Shown piece by piece: positions 1-9,100 of a stretch of 35,596 bases of DNA. Location of the stretch: contig CAZZHV010000009.1 in the NCBI GenBank assembly GCA_964654135.1, forward strand, positions 1 through 35,596. The letters run 5' to 3'. The notes under the pieces were generated by a model, which was not told the origin of the DNA, did not search any database, and saw only the letters and a list, made by a program, of their open reading frames with translations. The DNA comes from CAMLQK01 sp964654135. Lineage in GTDB: Bacteria; Patescibacteriota; Saccharimonadia; Saccharimonadales; UBA4665. How positions within the stretch are numbered: the first letter of the stretch is position 1; each line of letters opens with the position of its first letter. The translations under genes and the position numbers were made by a program.

Positions 1-514
1 TTGGCAGGTGGATTGGGAACGCGCGCTTAGAAAGACGGTTGTGAATAGACTCGAGAGACTTGTAGAAGTCACCACCGGTCTGGTTGATCTTGTTGATGAA
101 ACAAATACGAGGAACGTTGTACTTGTTAGCCTGGCGCCAAACAGTTTCTGACTGTGATTCCACACCCATCTTACCGTCGAACACAACAACAGCACCGTCG
201 AGTACGCGGAGTGAGCGTTCAACTTCTACGGTAAAGTCAATGTGACCAGGGGTGTCGATGATGTTAATCTGAACTTCCTGGTTAGACTTCTTGTTCTTCC
301 ACATACAGGTAACAGCTGCAGCAACGATGGTAATACCACGTTCGCGTTCCTGAGCCATCCAGTCAGTAGTGGTTTCACCTTCGTGAACAGCACCAATTTT
401 GTGCTTAAGACCAGTGCGGTACAGAATACCTTCGGTGGTCGTCGTTTTACCGGCGTCAATGTGCGCGATAATACCGATGTTTCGGAGATCTTGAATTTTT
501 ACTTTACCTGCCAT
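1..514 (-). CDS. fusA: Elongation factor G, N-terminal part (cut by window edge)
   Basis: Translocation GTPase that moves tRNAs and mRNA through the ribosome. Only the first 171 residues (most of the G domain) lie in the window. Visible motifs: P-loop AHIDAGKTTTT near residues 18-28, switch I ending in ERGITI, G3 DTPGH, and the EF-G run TVWRQANKYNVPRI. The G4 motif at residues 141-144 reads NKIN; the family has NKxD (NKMD in E. coli at 142-145), so the guanine-recognising Asp is Asn here. The start is the ATG at 514, with AAAGGAAA about 13 nt upstream. It is the last gene of the str block, but separated from rpsG by an unrelated gene, a terminator and its own probable promoter. Confidence 0.96.
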   Translation of the reverse strand, partial: MAGKVKIQDLRNIGIIAHIDAGKTTTTEGILYRTGLKHKIGAVHEGETTTDWMAQERERGITIVAAAVTCMWKNKKSNQEVQINIIDTPGHIDFTVEVERSLRVLDGAVVVFDGKMGVESQSETVWRQANKYNVPRICFINKINQTGGDFYKSLESIHNRLSKRAFPIHLP

Positions 515-564
515 AGATGTCTAGATATTTCCTTTGATTATTATTAGGCTATGTTCCAAGCATT

Positions 565-592
565 AAAAAAGCAGCCTGAGAACAGAGCTTTT
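565..592 (-). terminator. Terminator-like hairpin between the 212-aa gene and fusA
   Basis: Read on the minus strand, AAAAGC pairs with GCTTTT around a weak inner CTG/CAG helix and is followed by a T run. It may end the 630-1268 transcript. Because the probable fusA start site lies at about 591, it could instead be a leader hairpin at the very 5' end of fusA mRNA. Confidence 0.45.
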
Positions 593-597
593 GACTT

Positions 598-627
598 ATT
601 GTATCAGATAACCATCGAAGATGCCAG
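598..627 (-). promoter_or_regulatory. Probable fusA promoter
   Basis: Minus strand CTGGCA (622-627), an 18-bp spacer, then TACAAT (598-603), placed directly after the stop codon of the preceding gene. It would give a leader of about 77 nt. The -35 matches 4 of 6 consensus bases. Confidence 0.4.
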
Positions 628-629
628 TA

Positions 630-1268
630 TCACTCGTCGTCCTCAGGCTCACTAAATAGCGTGTCTTTCACCTCTTTCCTTAACCGCGCTGACGCCACAC
701 CCTTTGCCCGCGGGTATCGTAGATCCAAATATGTTTTAAAAGCGTCTTCCCAACTCATGTCTTCAGTTTTTAATGGACGAATATTCGGGATGTAGTGAAG
801 TCCACGGCGAAGACCCAAGAGGTATTGACAGCGCTCTGACGGTACATTTCGGTCTTCCCCTGGCAGATATGAAGCCTTCATGTCGCCAATGATTTTTTCT
901 CTTGAGGTATTTAGGACATACATTCTATCTTCGGCCGTATACCGCTCTTCAACAACCATCATAATGATATCGCTTTCAGCCTGCCATAGCTGCTCGAGAT
1001 GCTCAGTATAGAGCTCTTGCCACCGGAGAGGATCGACTCGCCGCATCTCCTCAACACTGTCAGGCAATGTATACGTTACAATTTCACCGCTCAGCGTAAC
1101 CTCTTTTCTGATCATCCAGCAAAATAACATGTTGTCACCAGAAGTACCGTCAAGCGTTGTTGGCCCTACGCAAGTTTCAGGCGCTTCAATGCCAGCATTG
1201 GCAAGAATATAGGGACAGGCTATTCGGCACGGCTGAAGGTCAGGTAATGGGTCTTGGGCTCGCTCCAT
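630..1268 (-). CDS. Unrecognised 212-aa protein inserted in the str operon
   Basis: No family recognised. It is a soluble, mixed-charge protein with no membrane segment. The N-terminal 50 residues hold four cysteines (about residues 13, 18, 33 and 50; the first two form CX4C), which could bind a metal or be redox active. The C-terminus is acidic (EPEDDE). It lies between rpsG and fusA, which are normally adjacent, and is isolated by a strong terminator upstream (1289-1316). A TATTAT -10 box (1276-1281) ends 7 nt before the ATG and there is no ribosome binding site, so the mRNA is probably leaderless. The complete frame and the way it is fenced by its own signals support a real gene; function is unknown. 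Confidence 0.75.
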   Translation of the reverse strand: MERAQDPLPDLQPCRIACPYILANAGIEAPETCVGPTTLDGTSGDNMLFCWMIRKEVTLSGEIVTYTLPDSVEEMRRVDPLRWQELYTEHLEQLWQAESDIIMMVVEERYTAEDRMYVLNTSREKIIGDMKASYLPGEDRNVPSERCQYLLGLRRGLHYIPNIRPLKTEDMSWEDAFKTYLDLRYPRAKGVASARLRKEVKDTLFSEPEDDE

Positions 1269-1288
1269 ACTAAGAATAATACCAAATT

Positions 1289-1316
1289 AAAACAGCCAAC
1301 TTTCGCTGGCTGTTTT
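1289..1316 (-). terminator. Intrinsic terminator after rpsG
   Basis: A 10-bp perfect stem (AAAACAGCCA / TGGCTGTTTT, 1289-1298 with 1307-1316) with an 8-nt loop lies 19 nt after the rpsG stop. On the minus strand the 3' arm ends in TTTT followed by AATTT. It ends the rpoB-rpoC-rpsL-rpsG transcript. Confidence 0.85.
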
Positions 1317-1334
1317 ATATGGTGCTGTTGGCTA

Positions 1335-1814
1335 TTAGCCGCGAGCGAAGTGTGCGAAGGCACGGTTGGCTTCTGCCATCTTGTGTGTGTCTTCCTTCTT
1401 CTTGACTGCTGAGCCTTGGCCGTTGTAAGCATCAACGAACTCGTAAGCAAGACGGTCAGCCATGCTCATACCCTTGCGAGAACGAGCTGCAGAAACGAAC
1501 CACATAGTGGTAAGGTGCTGCTGGCGTTGGCCTTTAACTTCGAAAGGAATCTGGTAGTTTGCACCACCAACACGGCGAGAACGAGTCTCGAGGTGAGGTT
1601 GGATGTTCTTGATTGCAGTTTCGAAAACTTCGAGTGGGTTTTCAACTTTAAGCTTTTCGGCAGCCTTTTCGAGACCTTCGTAAACGAGGCGTTCAGCAAG
1701 TTGCTTCTTACCATCGCGCATAACGCGGTTGATAACACGCTGGAGCTGTACGCTGTTGTACTGGCGATCAGGTTGGATATCGCGAACTAATGCTTTGGTT
1801 TTTTTACGTGGCAT
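1335..1814 (-). CDS. rpsG: 30S ribosomal protein S7
   Basis: Primary assembly protein of the 30S head, contacting the 3' major domain of 16S rRNA and the E-site tRNA. The 159-residue length is normal. Family signatures are clear: MPRKK start, VMRDGKKQLAERLVY, ETRSRRVGGANYQIPFEV and the C-terminal EDTHKMAEANRAFAHF. The ATG overlaps the rpsL stop as TAATG, so translation is probably coupled to S12. In E. coli S7 represses this operon by binding near the rpsL-rpsG junction; the zero-spacing junction here leaves no room for that intercistronic structure, so any autoregulation must work elsewhere. Confidence 0.98.
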   Translation of the reverse strand: MPRKKTKALVRDIQPDRQYNSVQLQRVINRVMRDGKKQLAERLVYEGLEKAAEKLKVENPLEVFETAIKNIQPHLETRSRRVGGANYQIPFEVKGQRQQHLTTMWFVSAARSRKGMSMADRLAYEFVDAYNGQGSAVKKKEDTHKMAEANRAFAHFARG

Positions 1815-2227
1815 TACTTGCTCTCCTTCTTCGCACCGTACTTAGAACGGCCTTGCTTACGATTAGCTACACCCTGAAGGTCGAGTGCACCACGAACGAT
1901 GTGGTAGCGCACACCAGGAAGGTCCTTTACACGACCACCGCGTACGAGTACTACGGCGTGTTCCTGCAAGTTGTGGCCTTCACCACCGATGTAAGCCCAA
2001 ACTTCTTGGCCGTTGCCAAGGCGCACACGTGCAACCTTACGCAAAGCTGAGTTAGGCTTTTTTGGTGTCTTGGTAGTTACCTTGACACAAACACCACGCT
2101 TAAATGGTGATGGCTTTTCGTAACTCTTAGTCTTGAGGTTGTTAACAACCTTCATAAGAGCTGGTGACTTTGATTTAGTCACGGCCTTGGTACGAGGTTT
2201 GCGTACCAATTGGTTAATTGTTGGCAT
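1814..2227 (-). CDS. rpsL: 30S ribosomal protein S12
   Basis: Decoding-centre ribosomal protein. At 137 residues it is the long form typical of Gram-positive lineages; a stretch of about 13 residues around positions 25-38 is absent from the 124-residue E. coli protein. Conserved runs include TPKKPNSALRKVARVRL, GGEGHNLQEHAVVLVRGG and LPGVRYHIVRGALD. The lysines whose mutation gives streptomycin resistance are wild type. AAGGAG sits at good spacing before the ATG. The stop overlaps the rpsG ATG (TAATG). Upstream, a 106-nt gap to rpoC carries a strong hairpin without a T tract. Confidence 0.98.
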   Translation of the reverse strand: MPTINQLVRKPRTKAVTKSKSPALMKVVNNLKTKSYEKPSPFKRGVCVKVTTKTPKKPNSALRKVARVRLGNGQEVWAYIGGEGHNLQEHAVVLVRGGRVKDLPGVRYHIVRGALDLQGVANRKQGRSKYGAKKESK

Positions 2228-2255
2228 GTATTATCTCCTTAATCTCCGCCAAGGG

Positions 2256-2287
2256 AGAATGGCACCCGTGCCAACGGGCACCATTCT
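2256..2287 (-). other. Strong hairpin in the rpoC-rpsL gap
   Basis: A 14-bp stem (2256-2269 with 2274-2287) closed by a 4-nt loop, with only two G-U wobbles. It is followed by purine-rich sequence and the rpsL ribosome binding site, not by a T tract, so it does not look like a terminator. A role in mRNA processing or in controlling rpsL translation is possible. The rest of the 2228-2333 gap shows nothing else. Confidence 0.6.
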
Positions 2288-2333
2288 GTATATTCCCAGC
2301 TCAGATTTTTATAACTTATTTACTGTAACAGAT

Positions 2334-5300
2334 TTAAGCAGTAAGCGCAACGTCGCTGTTGTCGATAATTTCGACGTCAGCCTTGAGGTCGTCTTCGTCA
2401 TCGCTATCGACGTGGCTGCTGTAGCCAGTACCGACTGGGATCTTGCGACCCAAGATAACGTTTTCTTTAAGACCGTGCAGCTTGTCGATGCGACCGCTTG
2501 TAGCAGCTGCGATCAAGACACGAGTAGTGTCCTGGAATGATGCAGCACTCAAGAACGAGTCGGTGCTCAAAGATGCCTTGGTAATACCAAGCAAGAGCTG
2601 GTTGTAAACTGCAGGCGTCTTACCTTCCTTGGTAAGTGCGTCGTTAGCTTCAACAACTGCGAGCTTACTTACAACATCACCTGTAACGAATTCTGTGTCG
2701 CTTGCCTCTTCGATTTGGACACGGCTGAACATCTGGCGCACGATGATTTCAAGGTGCTTGTCAGATACGTTCTGACCCTGACCGGCAAAGATGCGGAGGA
2801 TTTCGTTCATGATGTAACGCTGTGTTGATTCAACACCCTGCAAGCGCATGAGCTCTTGGAGGTTGATAGAACCGTTGGTCAAACGCTGACCGGCAACAAC
2901 AGCGTCACCGTCCTTGACTTGCAGTTGCTTGAAGCCAGGGATTTCGTAGCGTACAACGCTTTGGCCAGCTGGAGTGATAACGATAGCCTTGTCGGATACG
3001 TCAACCTTACCGGCCATTGGTGCTACAAGTGGTTCAGACTTGTCTTCGAGCTCAGCGATAACATCGCCGATAGCTACTTCAGTGCCAGTCTTAACCTTAG
3101 CCTTGCGGTCACCGAGTTCGTACGTAACGCTTTCTTGGTTGTTAGCAGTTACCTGTACCACGTAGTGGTCACCTTCTTCCCAAGTGTTTGCAACACCAGC
3201 GATGTCAGTGAGGTATGCCATACCCTTTGGAGAGCGAACTTCGAACAACTCTTCGATACGGCTTAGGCCCTGTGCGGTGTCGTCGGCCAATACGGCACCA
3301 GAACGGTGCTTAGAGTCGAGTGAAAGCTGTGTACCAGGCTCACCGATTGACTGAGCAGCGATAACACCGATTGGGTGGTGGCCAGCGACCATAAGGCCAG
3401 TTGCTGGGTCAACACCGTAAGACTTCTGAGGTACACCGTGCACAGATGTAGCACTAAGTACGGACATAATCTTAACGCCATCGATCTTTTCGTCAGCTTC
3501 AATCTTTTCAGCGATTTGCTTAGTGAACAATTCACCGCGCTTAATGTAGCCCTTAACTTCGGCGGCTGCATAACGACCTTCGAGGCGAGTTGCATATGAA
3601 ACACCAATTTCTGCTGCATCGCTGCGCATCATGGTGAAACCAGGATCAAGTTCTTCATTGTCTTCAGCGACAATTGTGAATACGTCCTGAGCAACGTCAA
3701 CGAGACGACGAGTAAGGTAACCAGCATCGGCAGTCTTGAGGGCGATGTCGATAAGCGCCTTACGAGTACCACGAGTACCGGTAAAGTATTCGAGTGGGTT
3801 CAAACCTTCGATGTAACCAGACTTAATTGGAAGCTCAATAGCGTGACCTGAAGCATCAGAGAACACACCAAGCATACCAACACACATCTTCATCTGAGAG
3901 ATGTTACCACGAGCACCAGAGGTGATCGCGATAGACATTGAACTTTCCTGACCAACCATTTGTTCTGCCAAGAGTTCCTGGACACGGTTGTCAATCTTGG
4001 TCCAGTTTTCAACGGTAAGACGGTAACGTTCTTCTTCGGTAATGAAACCTTGTTCGTACTGATCAGAGATAGCGGCACCACGTTCTTCACCACCGTTGAT
4101 AACGTCGCCCATGCCTTCGATTGGACTAAAGTCACCCATACCCATTGAGATACCTGAGAGGGTAGCGTAATGGAAACCGAGATCCTTAAGTTCGTCAGCG
4201 ATTTCAGCTGTAGTAGCCTGGCCGTACTTCTGGTAGATGGCAGCCATAACCTTCTGTAACTTCTTCTTGGTCATTGGTTCATCCTGGAATTCGAAGTCTT
4301 CTGGGAAGGTTTCGTTAAAGAGGATGCGGCCAAGAGTAGTTTTGCGAACTTCGCCGCGGAATGGCAAGCGTACGTAGCTCTGGAGCTTGATAACACCAGC
4401 GTCAAATGCCATAAGGGCTTCGTTAAGGCTTGTGTACGGCTTAACTTCCTTTGAGATACTTGGGCGGTCGTACGTAAGGTAGTAACAACCAAGTACCATG
4501 TCCTGCTCAATGTGCAAGATTGGAGTACCGTCAGCTGGCTTAAGAAGGTTCTTGTTCGCAGCCATGATGTCGCGGGCTTCAGCCTGAGCTTCATCAGAAA
4601 GTGGCAAGTGAACAGCCATCTGGTCACCATCGAAGTCGGCGTTGAAACCTTTACATACGAGCGGGTGCAACTGAATAGCACGACCTTCGATCAATACTGG
4701 CTGGAAAGCCTGGATTGAAAGACGGTGCAATGATGGAGCACGGTTCAAGAGAACGTACTTGCCCTTAATGACTTCGTCAAGGGCGTCCCATACTGCAGTT
4801 TCACCAGTTTCAATCATGCGAGTTGCAGAACGGATGTTGTGCGCTTGCTCACGAGCGATAAGTTCACCAATTACGAATGGCTTGAAGAGTTCAAGCGCCA
4901 TCATCTTAGGCAAACCACACTGGTTGATCTTGAGTTCTGGACCAGCAACAATTACTGAACGACCAGAGTAGTCAACGCGCTTACCAAGAAGGTTCTGGCG
5001 GAAACGGCCCTGCTTACCCTTGAGCATGTCAGACAAGCTCTTGAGGCGACGGCGTTGGCCAGTTGCTGCAACTGCGCGACCTGAGCGTGCGCTGTTGTTG
5101 TCAATCAAAGCGTCAACGGCTTCCTGAAGCATACGCTGCTCGTTGCGGCGGATAACTTCTGGAGCGTTGAGCTCAATAAGCTTCTTAAGACGGTTGTTGC
5201 GGTTGATAACGCGGCGGTAGAGGTCGTTGAGGTCAGAGGTTGCAAAGCGACCACCAGTAAGCTGCACCATTGGGCGTAGATCTGGAGGAATAACTGGCAA

Positions 5301-6191
5301 TACTGATACACACATTGAACCCGGTTCGATACCAGCGCGCTGCATGCTTTCGAGCAGGCGAAGACGCTTCATAAGCTTCTTCTTGCGCTGACCCTTAGCT
5401 TCTTCAGACTCAGCAGTTAGCTGTGCGATGAGTGTCGAAAGGTCAATTTCGTCGAGAAGGTCCTTCAATGCTGCACCACCCATGCCTACACGAACGATGG
5501 CGTGGAGGTCGTCTGGAAGGTTGCGGTAGTCAACTTCGCCGATAAGCGCGAGCTTTTCGAGGCTTTCGACTTGTGCTTTGAAGATTTCCCACTCTTTGTC
5601 GACGTCATTCATCTCTTTGGTCTGCATTTCTGCGAGAGCCTTGATGTTTGCGTCGTCTTTCTTTGATTCAGCTTCGTAGCGAAGCTTGATAGCTTCTTTT
5701 GCAGCAGCAAATTCAGCTTCTTTGTCGGTGCGGAGCTGGTCGCGCTTTTCTACATCAACATGTTTGATGATGTAGCTAGCGAAATAAGCAACACGTTCGA
5801 GGTTCTTAACAGTAACGCCAAGGAGCAAGCCAATTGCTGATGGAGTACCGCGGAGGAACCAAATGTGTGCCACAGGAACAGCAAGGCTAATGTGACCCAT
5901 ACGCTCACGACGAACGATGCTCTTGGTAACCAATTCACCGTTCTTGTCGACAGCGGCTTCGCGAGAGCGAACGCCCTTGTACTTAGCGTCGTGTGGGTTA
6001 ATGTCCTTTACTGGACCAAAGATACGTTCACAGAACAGACCGTCGCGTTCTGGCTTCTGGGTGCGGTAGTTGATAGTCTCTGGCTTTGTTACTTCACCGT
6101 AACTCCACTCGAGGATATCAGATGCATTTGCTACAGCTAAGCGTACTGCATCAAATGTCGAAATGCTCATGCTTGAACTATAACGTCGCAT
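2334..6191 (-). CDS. rpoC: DNA-directed RNA polymerase subunit beta'
   Basis: Catalytic subunit of RNA polymerase, 1285 residues. The active-site NADFDGD is at 517-523. Clamp helices with RNNRLKKLIELNAPE lie near 331-345, the bridge helix starts at TSGARG (757-762), and the trigger loop is about 956-985. Residues about 148-215 form a charged coiled-coil insertion in the position where actinobacterial beta' has one. Three things are odd. The N-terminal zinc-binding domain (about 61-92) has no cysteines. The second zinc site (about 843 and 910-925) also has none. The trigger loop reads LDSKHRSGAV where E. coli has MRTFHIGGAA, keeping the catalytic His but changing Met, Arg and Phe. The ATG overlaps the rpoB stop (TAATG). 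The gene is otherwise intact and well conserved, so I read it as functional. Confidence 0.98.
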   Translation of the reverse strand: MRRYSSSMSISTFDAVRLAVANASDILEWSYGEVTKPETINYRTQKPERDGLFCERIFGPVKDINPHDAKYKGVRSREAAVDKNGELVTKSIVRRERMGHISLAVPVAHIWFLRGTPSAIGLLLGVTVKNLERVAYFASYIIKHVDVEKRDQLRTDKEAEFAAAKEAIKLRYEAESKKDDANIKALAEMQTKEMNDVDKEWEIFKAQVESLEKLALIGEVDYRNLPDDLHAIVRVGMGGAALKDLLDEIDLSTLIAQLTAESEEAKGQRKKKLMKRLRLLESMQRAGIEPGSMCVSVLPVIPPDLRPMVQLTGGRFATSDLNDLYRRVINRNNRLKKLIELNAPEVIRRNEQRMLQEAVDALIDNNSARSGRAVAATGQRRRLKSLSDMLKGKQGRFRQNLLGKRVDYSGRSVIVAGPELKINQCGLPKMMALELFKPFVIGELIAREQAHNIRSATRMIETGETAVWDALDEVIKGKYVLLNRAPSLHRLSIQAFQPVLIEGRAIQLHPLVCKGFNADFDGDQMAVHLPLSDEAQAEARDIMAANKNLLKPADGTPILHIEQDMVLGCYYLTYDRPSISKEVKPYTSLNEALMAFDAGVIKLQSYVRLPFRGEVRKTTLGRILFNETFPEDFEFQDEPMTKKKLQKVMAAIYQKYGQATTAEIADELKDLGFHYATLSGISMGMGDFSPIEGMGDVINGGEERGAAISDQYEQGFITEEERYRLTVENWTKIDNRVQELLAEQMVGQESSMSIAITSGARGNISQMKMCVGMLGVFSDASGHAIELPIKSGYIEGLNPLEYFTGTRGTRKALIDIALKTADAGYLTRRLVDVAQDVFTIVAEDNEELDPGFTMMRSDAAEIGVSYATRLEGRYAAAEVKGYIKRGELFTKQIAEKIEADEKIDGVKIMSVLSATSVHGVPQKSYGVDPATGLMVAGHHPIGVIAAQSIGEPGTQLSLDSKHRSGAVLADDTAQGLSRIEELFEVRSPKGMAYLTDIAGVANTWEEGDHYVVQVTANNQESVTYELGDRKAKVKTGTEVAIGDVIAELEDKSEPLVAPMAGKVDVSDKAIVITPAGQSVVRYEIPGFKQLQVKDGDAVVAGQRLTNGSINLQELMRLQGVESTQRYIMNEILRIFAGQGQNVSDKHLEIIVRQMFSRVQIEEASDTEFVTGDVVSKLAVVEANDALTKEGKTPAVYNQLLLGITKASLSTDSFLSAASFQDTTRVLIAAATSGRIDKLHGLKENVILGRKIPVGTGYSSHVDSDDEDDLKADVEIIDNSDVALTA

Positions 6192-9100
6192 TACGCTACC
6201 TCCTTATCGTTGTTTTCATCAGTAGCATCGTCGTCGCTGGTTGCGGCAACAACACTAGCCATGTCGTCTTCAGATTCTTCCATAACCATGAATTCATCAA
6301 TAGTTGCGGCGTCTTCGGTTACGTCTACATCAGATGCAAGTGGTGCAGGAACTTCTACTACAGATTGGTTTTCACCTTCTTCGCGAACATTCGTTGCGAG
6401 CACGTGCTCTGCGTCGACTACCTTGTTTGAATGTACGAGGTCAACCTTAAGACCAAGACCCTGGAGTTCCTTAACAAGCACGTTGAATGATTCAGGTACC
6501 TTTGGACCAACAATTTCGGTCTTCTTAATGATTGATTCGTATGCCTTAGAACGGCCGTATACGTCGTCGGACTTGATGGTGAGCATTTCTTGAAGTGTGC
6601 TTGCAGCACCGTAAGCTTCAAGAGCCCATACTTCCATTTCACCGAAGCGCTGACCACCGTTTTGCGCCTTACCACCAAGTGGCTGTTGAGTCACCATAGT
6701 GTAAGGACCAGTAGAACGGGCGTGGATCTTGTCGGCAACCATGTGGTTTAGCTTAATCATGTACATGCTACCAACGGTAGTACGTTCCTTGAATGCTTCA
6801 CCAGTACGGCCGTCAAACAATTGCTGTTTACCGTCTTCTGGGAAGCCGGATTCAGCCAAGAGTTCTTGGATCTTTTCTGCTGGAACACCGTTGAATGATG
6901 GACTTGCAACCTTGATGCCAAGAGCACGAGCTGCCATACCAAGGTGAGTCTCAAAGAGCTGACCGAGGTTCATACGTGATGGCACACCGAGTGGGTTCAA
7001 AATGATGTCCACAGGACGGCCGTCTTCCATAAATGGCATGTCTTCTTCTGGGAGGATACGAGCGATAACACCCTTGTTACCGTGACGACCACCCAACTTG
7101 TCACCTACAGAGATCTTACGCATTTGTGCAACAAAGACCTGGATCTGCATAAGCACACCAGCCTTGAGTTCGTGGCCGTTCTCACGTGAGAACACCTTAA
7201 CCCCAACGACTTTACCGTGCTTACCGTTGCTCATGCGCTGTGAAGTATCACGAACTTCCTTAGCCTTTTCACCAAAGATAGCGCGGAGAAGGCGCTCTTC
7301 AGAGCTAAGTTCCTGTTCACCCTTAGGGGTAATCTTACCTACAAGGATGTCACCAGGGTGTACTTCTGCACCGATGCGGACGATACCGTCGTCATCGAGG
7401 TGGCGAAGTGCGTCTTCGGATACGTTAGGGATGTCGCGGGTAACGATTTCTGGTCCCAGCTTGGTTTCGCGAACTTCAATCATGAAGTCAACGATGTGTA
7501 CTGAGGTAAGTGTGTCGTCTTCTACGAGCTTGCGACTAATGATGATCGCGTCTTCGAAGTTGTAACCGCTCCATGGCATAAATGCTGCGATAAGGTCTTT
7601 ACCGAGAGCAAGTTCACCGCCTTGGATTGACATACCTTCAACAAGAACGTCACCCTTAGCAACTTTGTCACCAGTAGTAACAACAACCTTTTGGTTGATG
7701 CTAGTTCCTTCGTTAGAACGGATAAAGTGCTGTGGTTCGTAAACAACAGAGCCTTCTGCGTATTTTACGACTACTTCTTTACCAGTTGCCTTGATAACTT
7801 CACCGTCTGCTTCAGCCAGAATAACCTGACCTGTGTTGTGTGCAGCAGCCTTTTCGAGGCCAGTACCAACAATAGGAGACTTAGGCTGAATAAGAGGTAC
7901 AGCCTGACGTTGCTGGTTACTACCCATGAGTGAGCGGTACACGTAGTTCTTTTCGATAAATGGAATCAAACCTGCAGATGAACCGATGATCTCGTTACGA
8001 GCTGCGTCCATGTGCGTAATGTCACTGGCGTCAACTTCACCTGACTTAAGGCGGTAGCGGGCACTAACGCGCTCGTGTACAAAGTGGCCCTTGTCGTCAA
8101 GTTCGGCACCAGCACCAGCAATAACAGCAACTTCTTCTTCGAAAGCGTCAAGGTATACAACTTCGTCGGTAACCTTGCCTTCAACTACCTTGCGGTAAGG
8201 AGCTTCGATGAAACCATAGTCGTTAATGCGAGCGTAGTTAGCGAGGTTAAGCACCAAACCAATGTTGGCACCTTCTGGGGTTTCTACGGCACAGATACGG
8301 CCATAGTGAGTTGCGTGCGCGTCACGGACGTCAAGACCGGCGCGTTCGCGTGAAAGACCACCAGGACCCATTGAGCTCAGGCGGCGCTTGTGAGCGAGCT
8401 CTGAGAGTGGGTTAATTTGGTCCATGAACTGTGAAAGCTGAGAGCTTGCGAAGAATTCGCGTACAGCAGCAACAATTGGACGAGCGTTAATAAGCTGGCC
8501 AGGAGTTACTGATTCAATTTCACTCATAGACATACGGTCTTTAGTGTTTCGTTCCATGCGGAGGAGACCGATGCGGAATTGGCGCTGAACAAGTTCACCT
8601 ACCAATTTAACGCGGCGGTTTGCCAATGAGTCGATGTCATCAGCAGGTTCCTGCGAATTGTTGAGACGAATAAGCTCGTTGATGATAGCAACGAGGTCTT
8701 CGATGCGCATAACACGGTTTTCAACTGTGTTTGGCACGTCGAGGTTGAGACGCTTGTTGATCTTGTAGCGACCAACGCGGCTAAAGTCAAAGCGCTTGAA
8801 GTTGTAGAACATGTTCTCAACAAGGCTCTTTGCGTTATCAACAGTAGCCAAGTCACCTGGACGCAAACGACGGTACACTTCGATAAGTGCGTCGCTCTGA
8901 CCACGAGTAGTGTCCTTGTCCAAAGTGACCTGCAAGTGGCTAGATGCGCCAGTATCAGTAGCCTTGAAAGCTTCTTTCATCGCGTTTTCGGTCATACCGA
9001 GTGCACGAAGCAAAGTTGTTACTGGGATCTTACGCTTGCGGTCGATCTTAACATAAATAGCACCATTAGCAGCGGTTTCGAATTCTAACCATGCACCACG

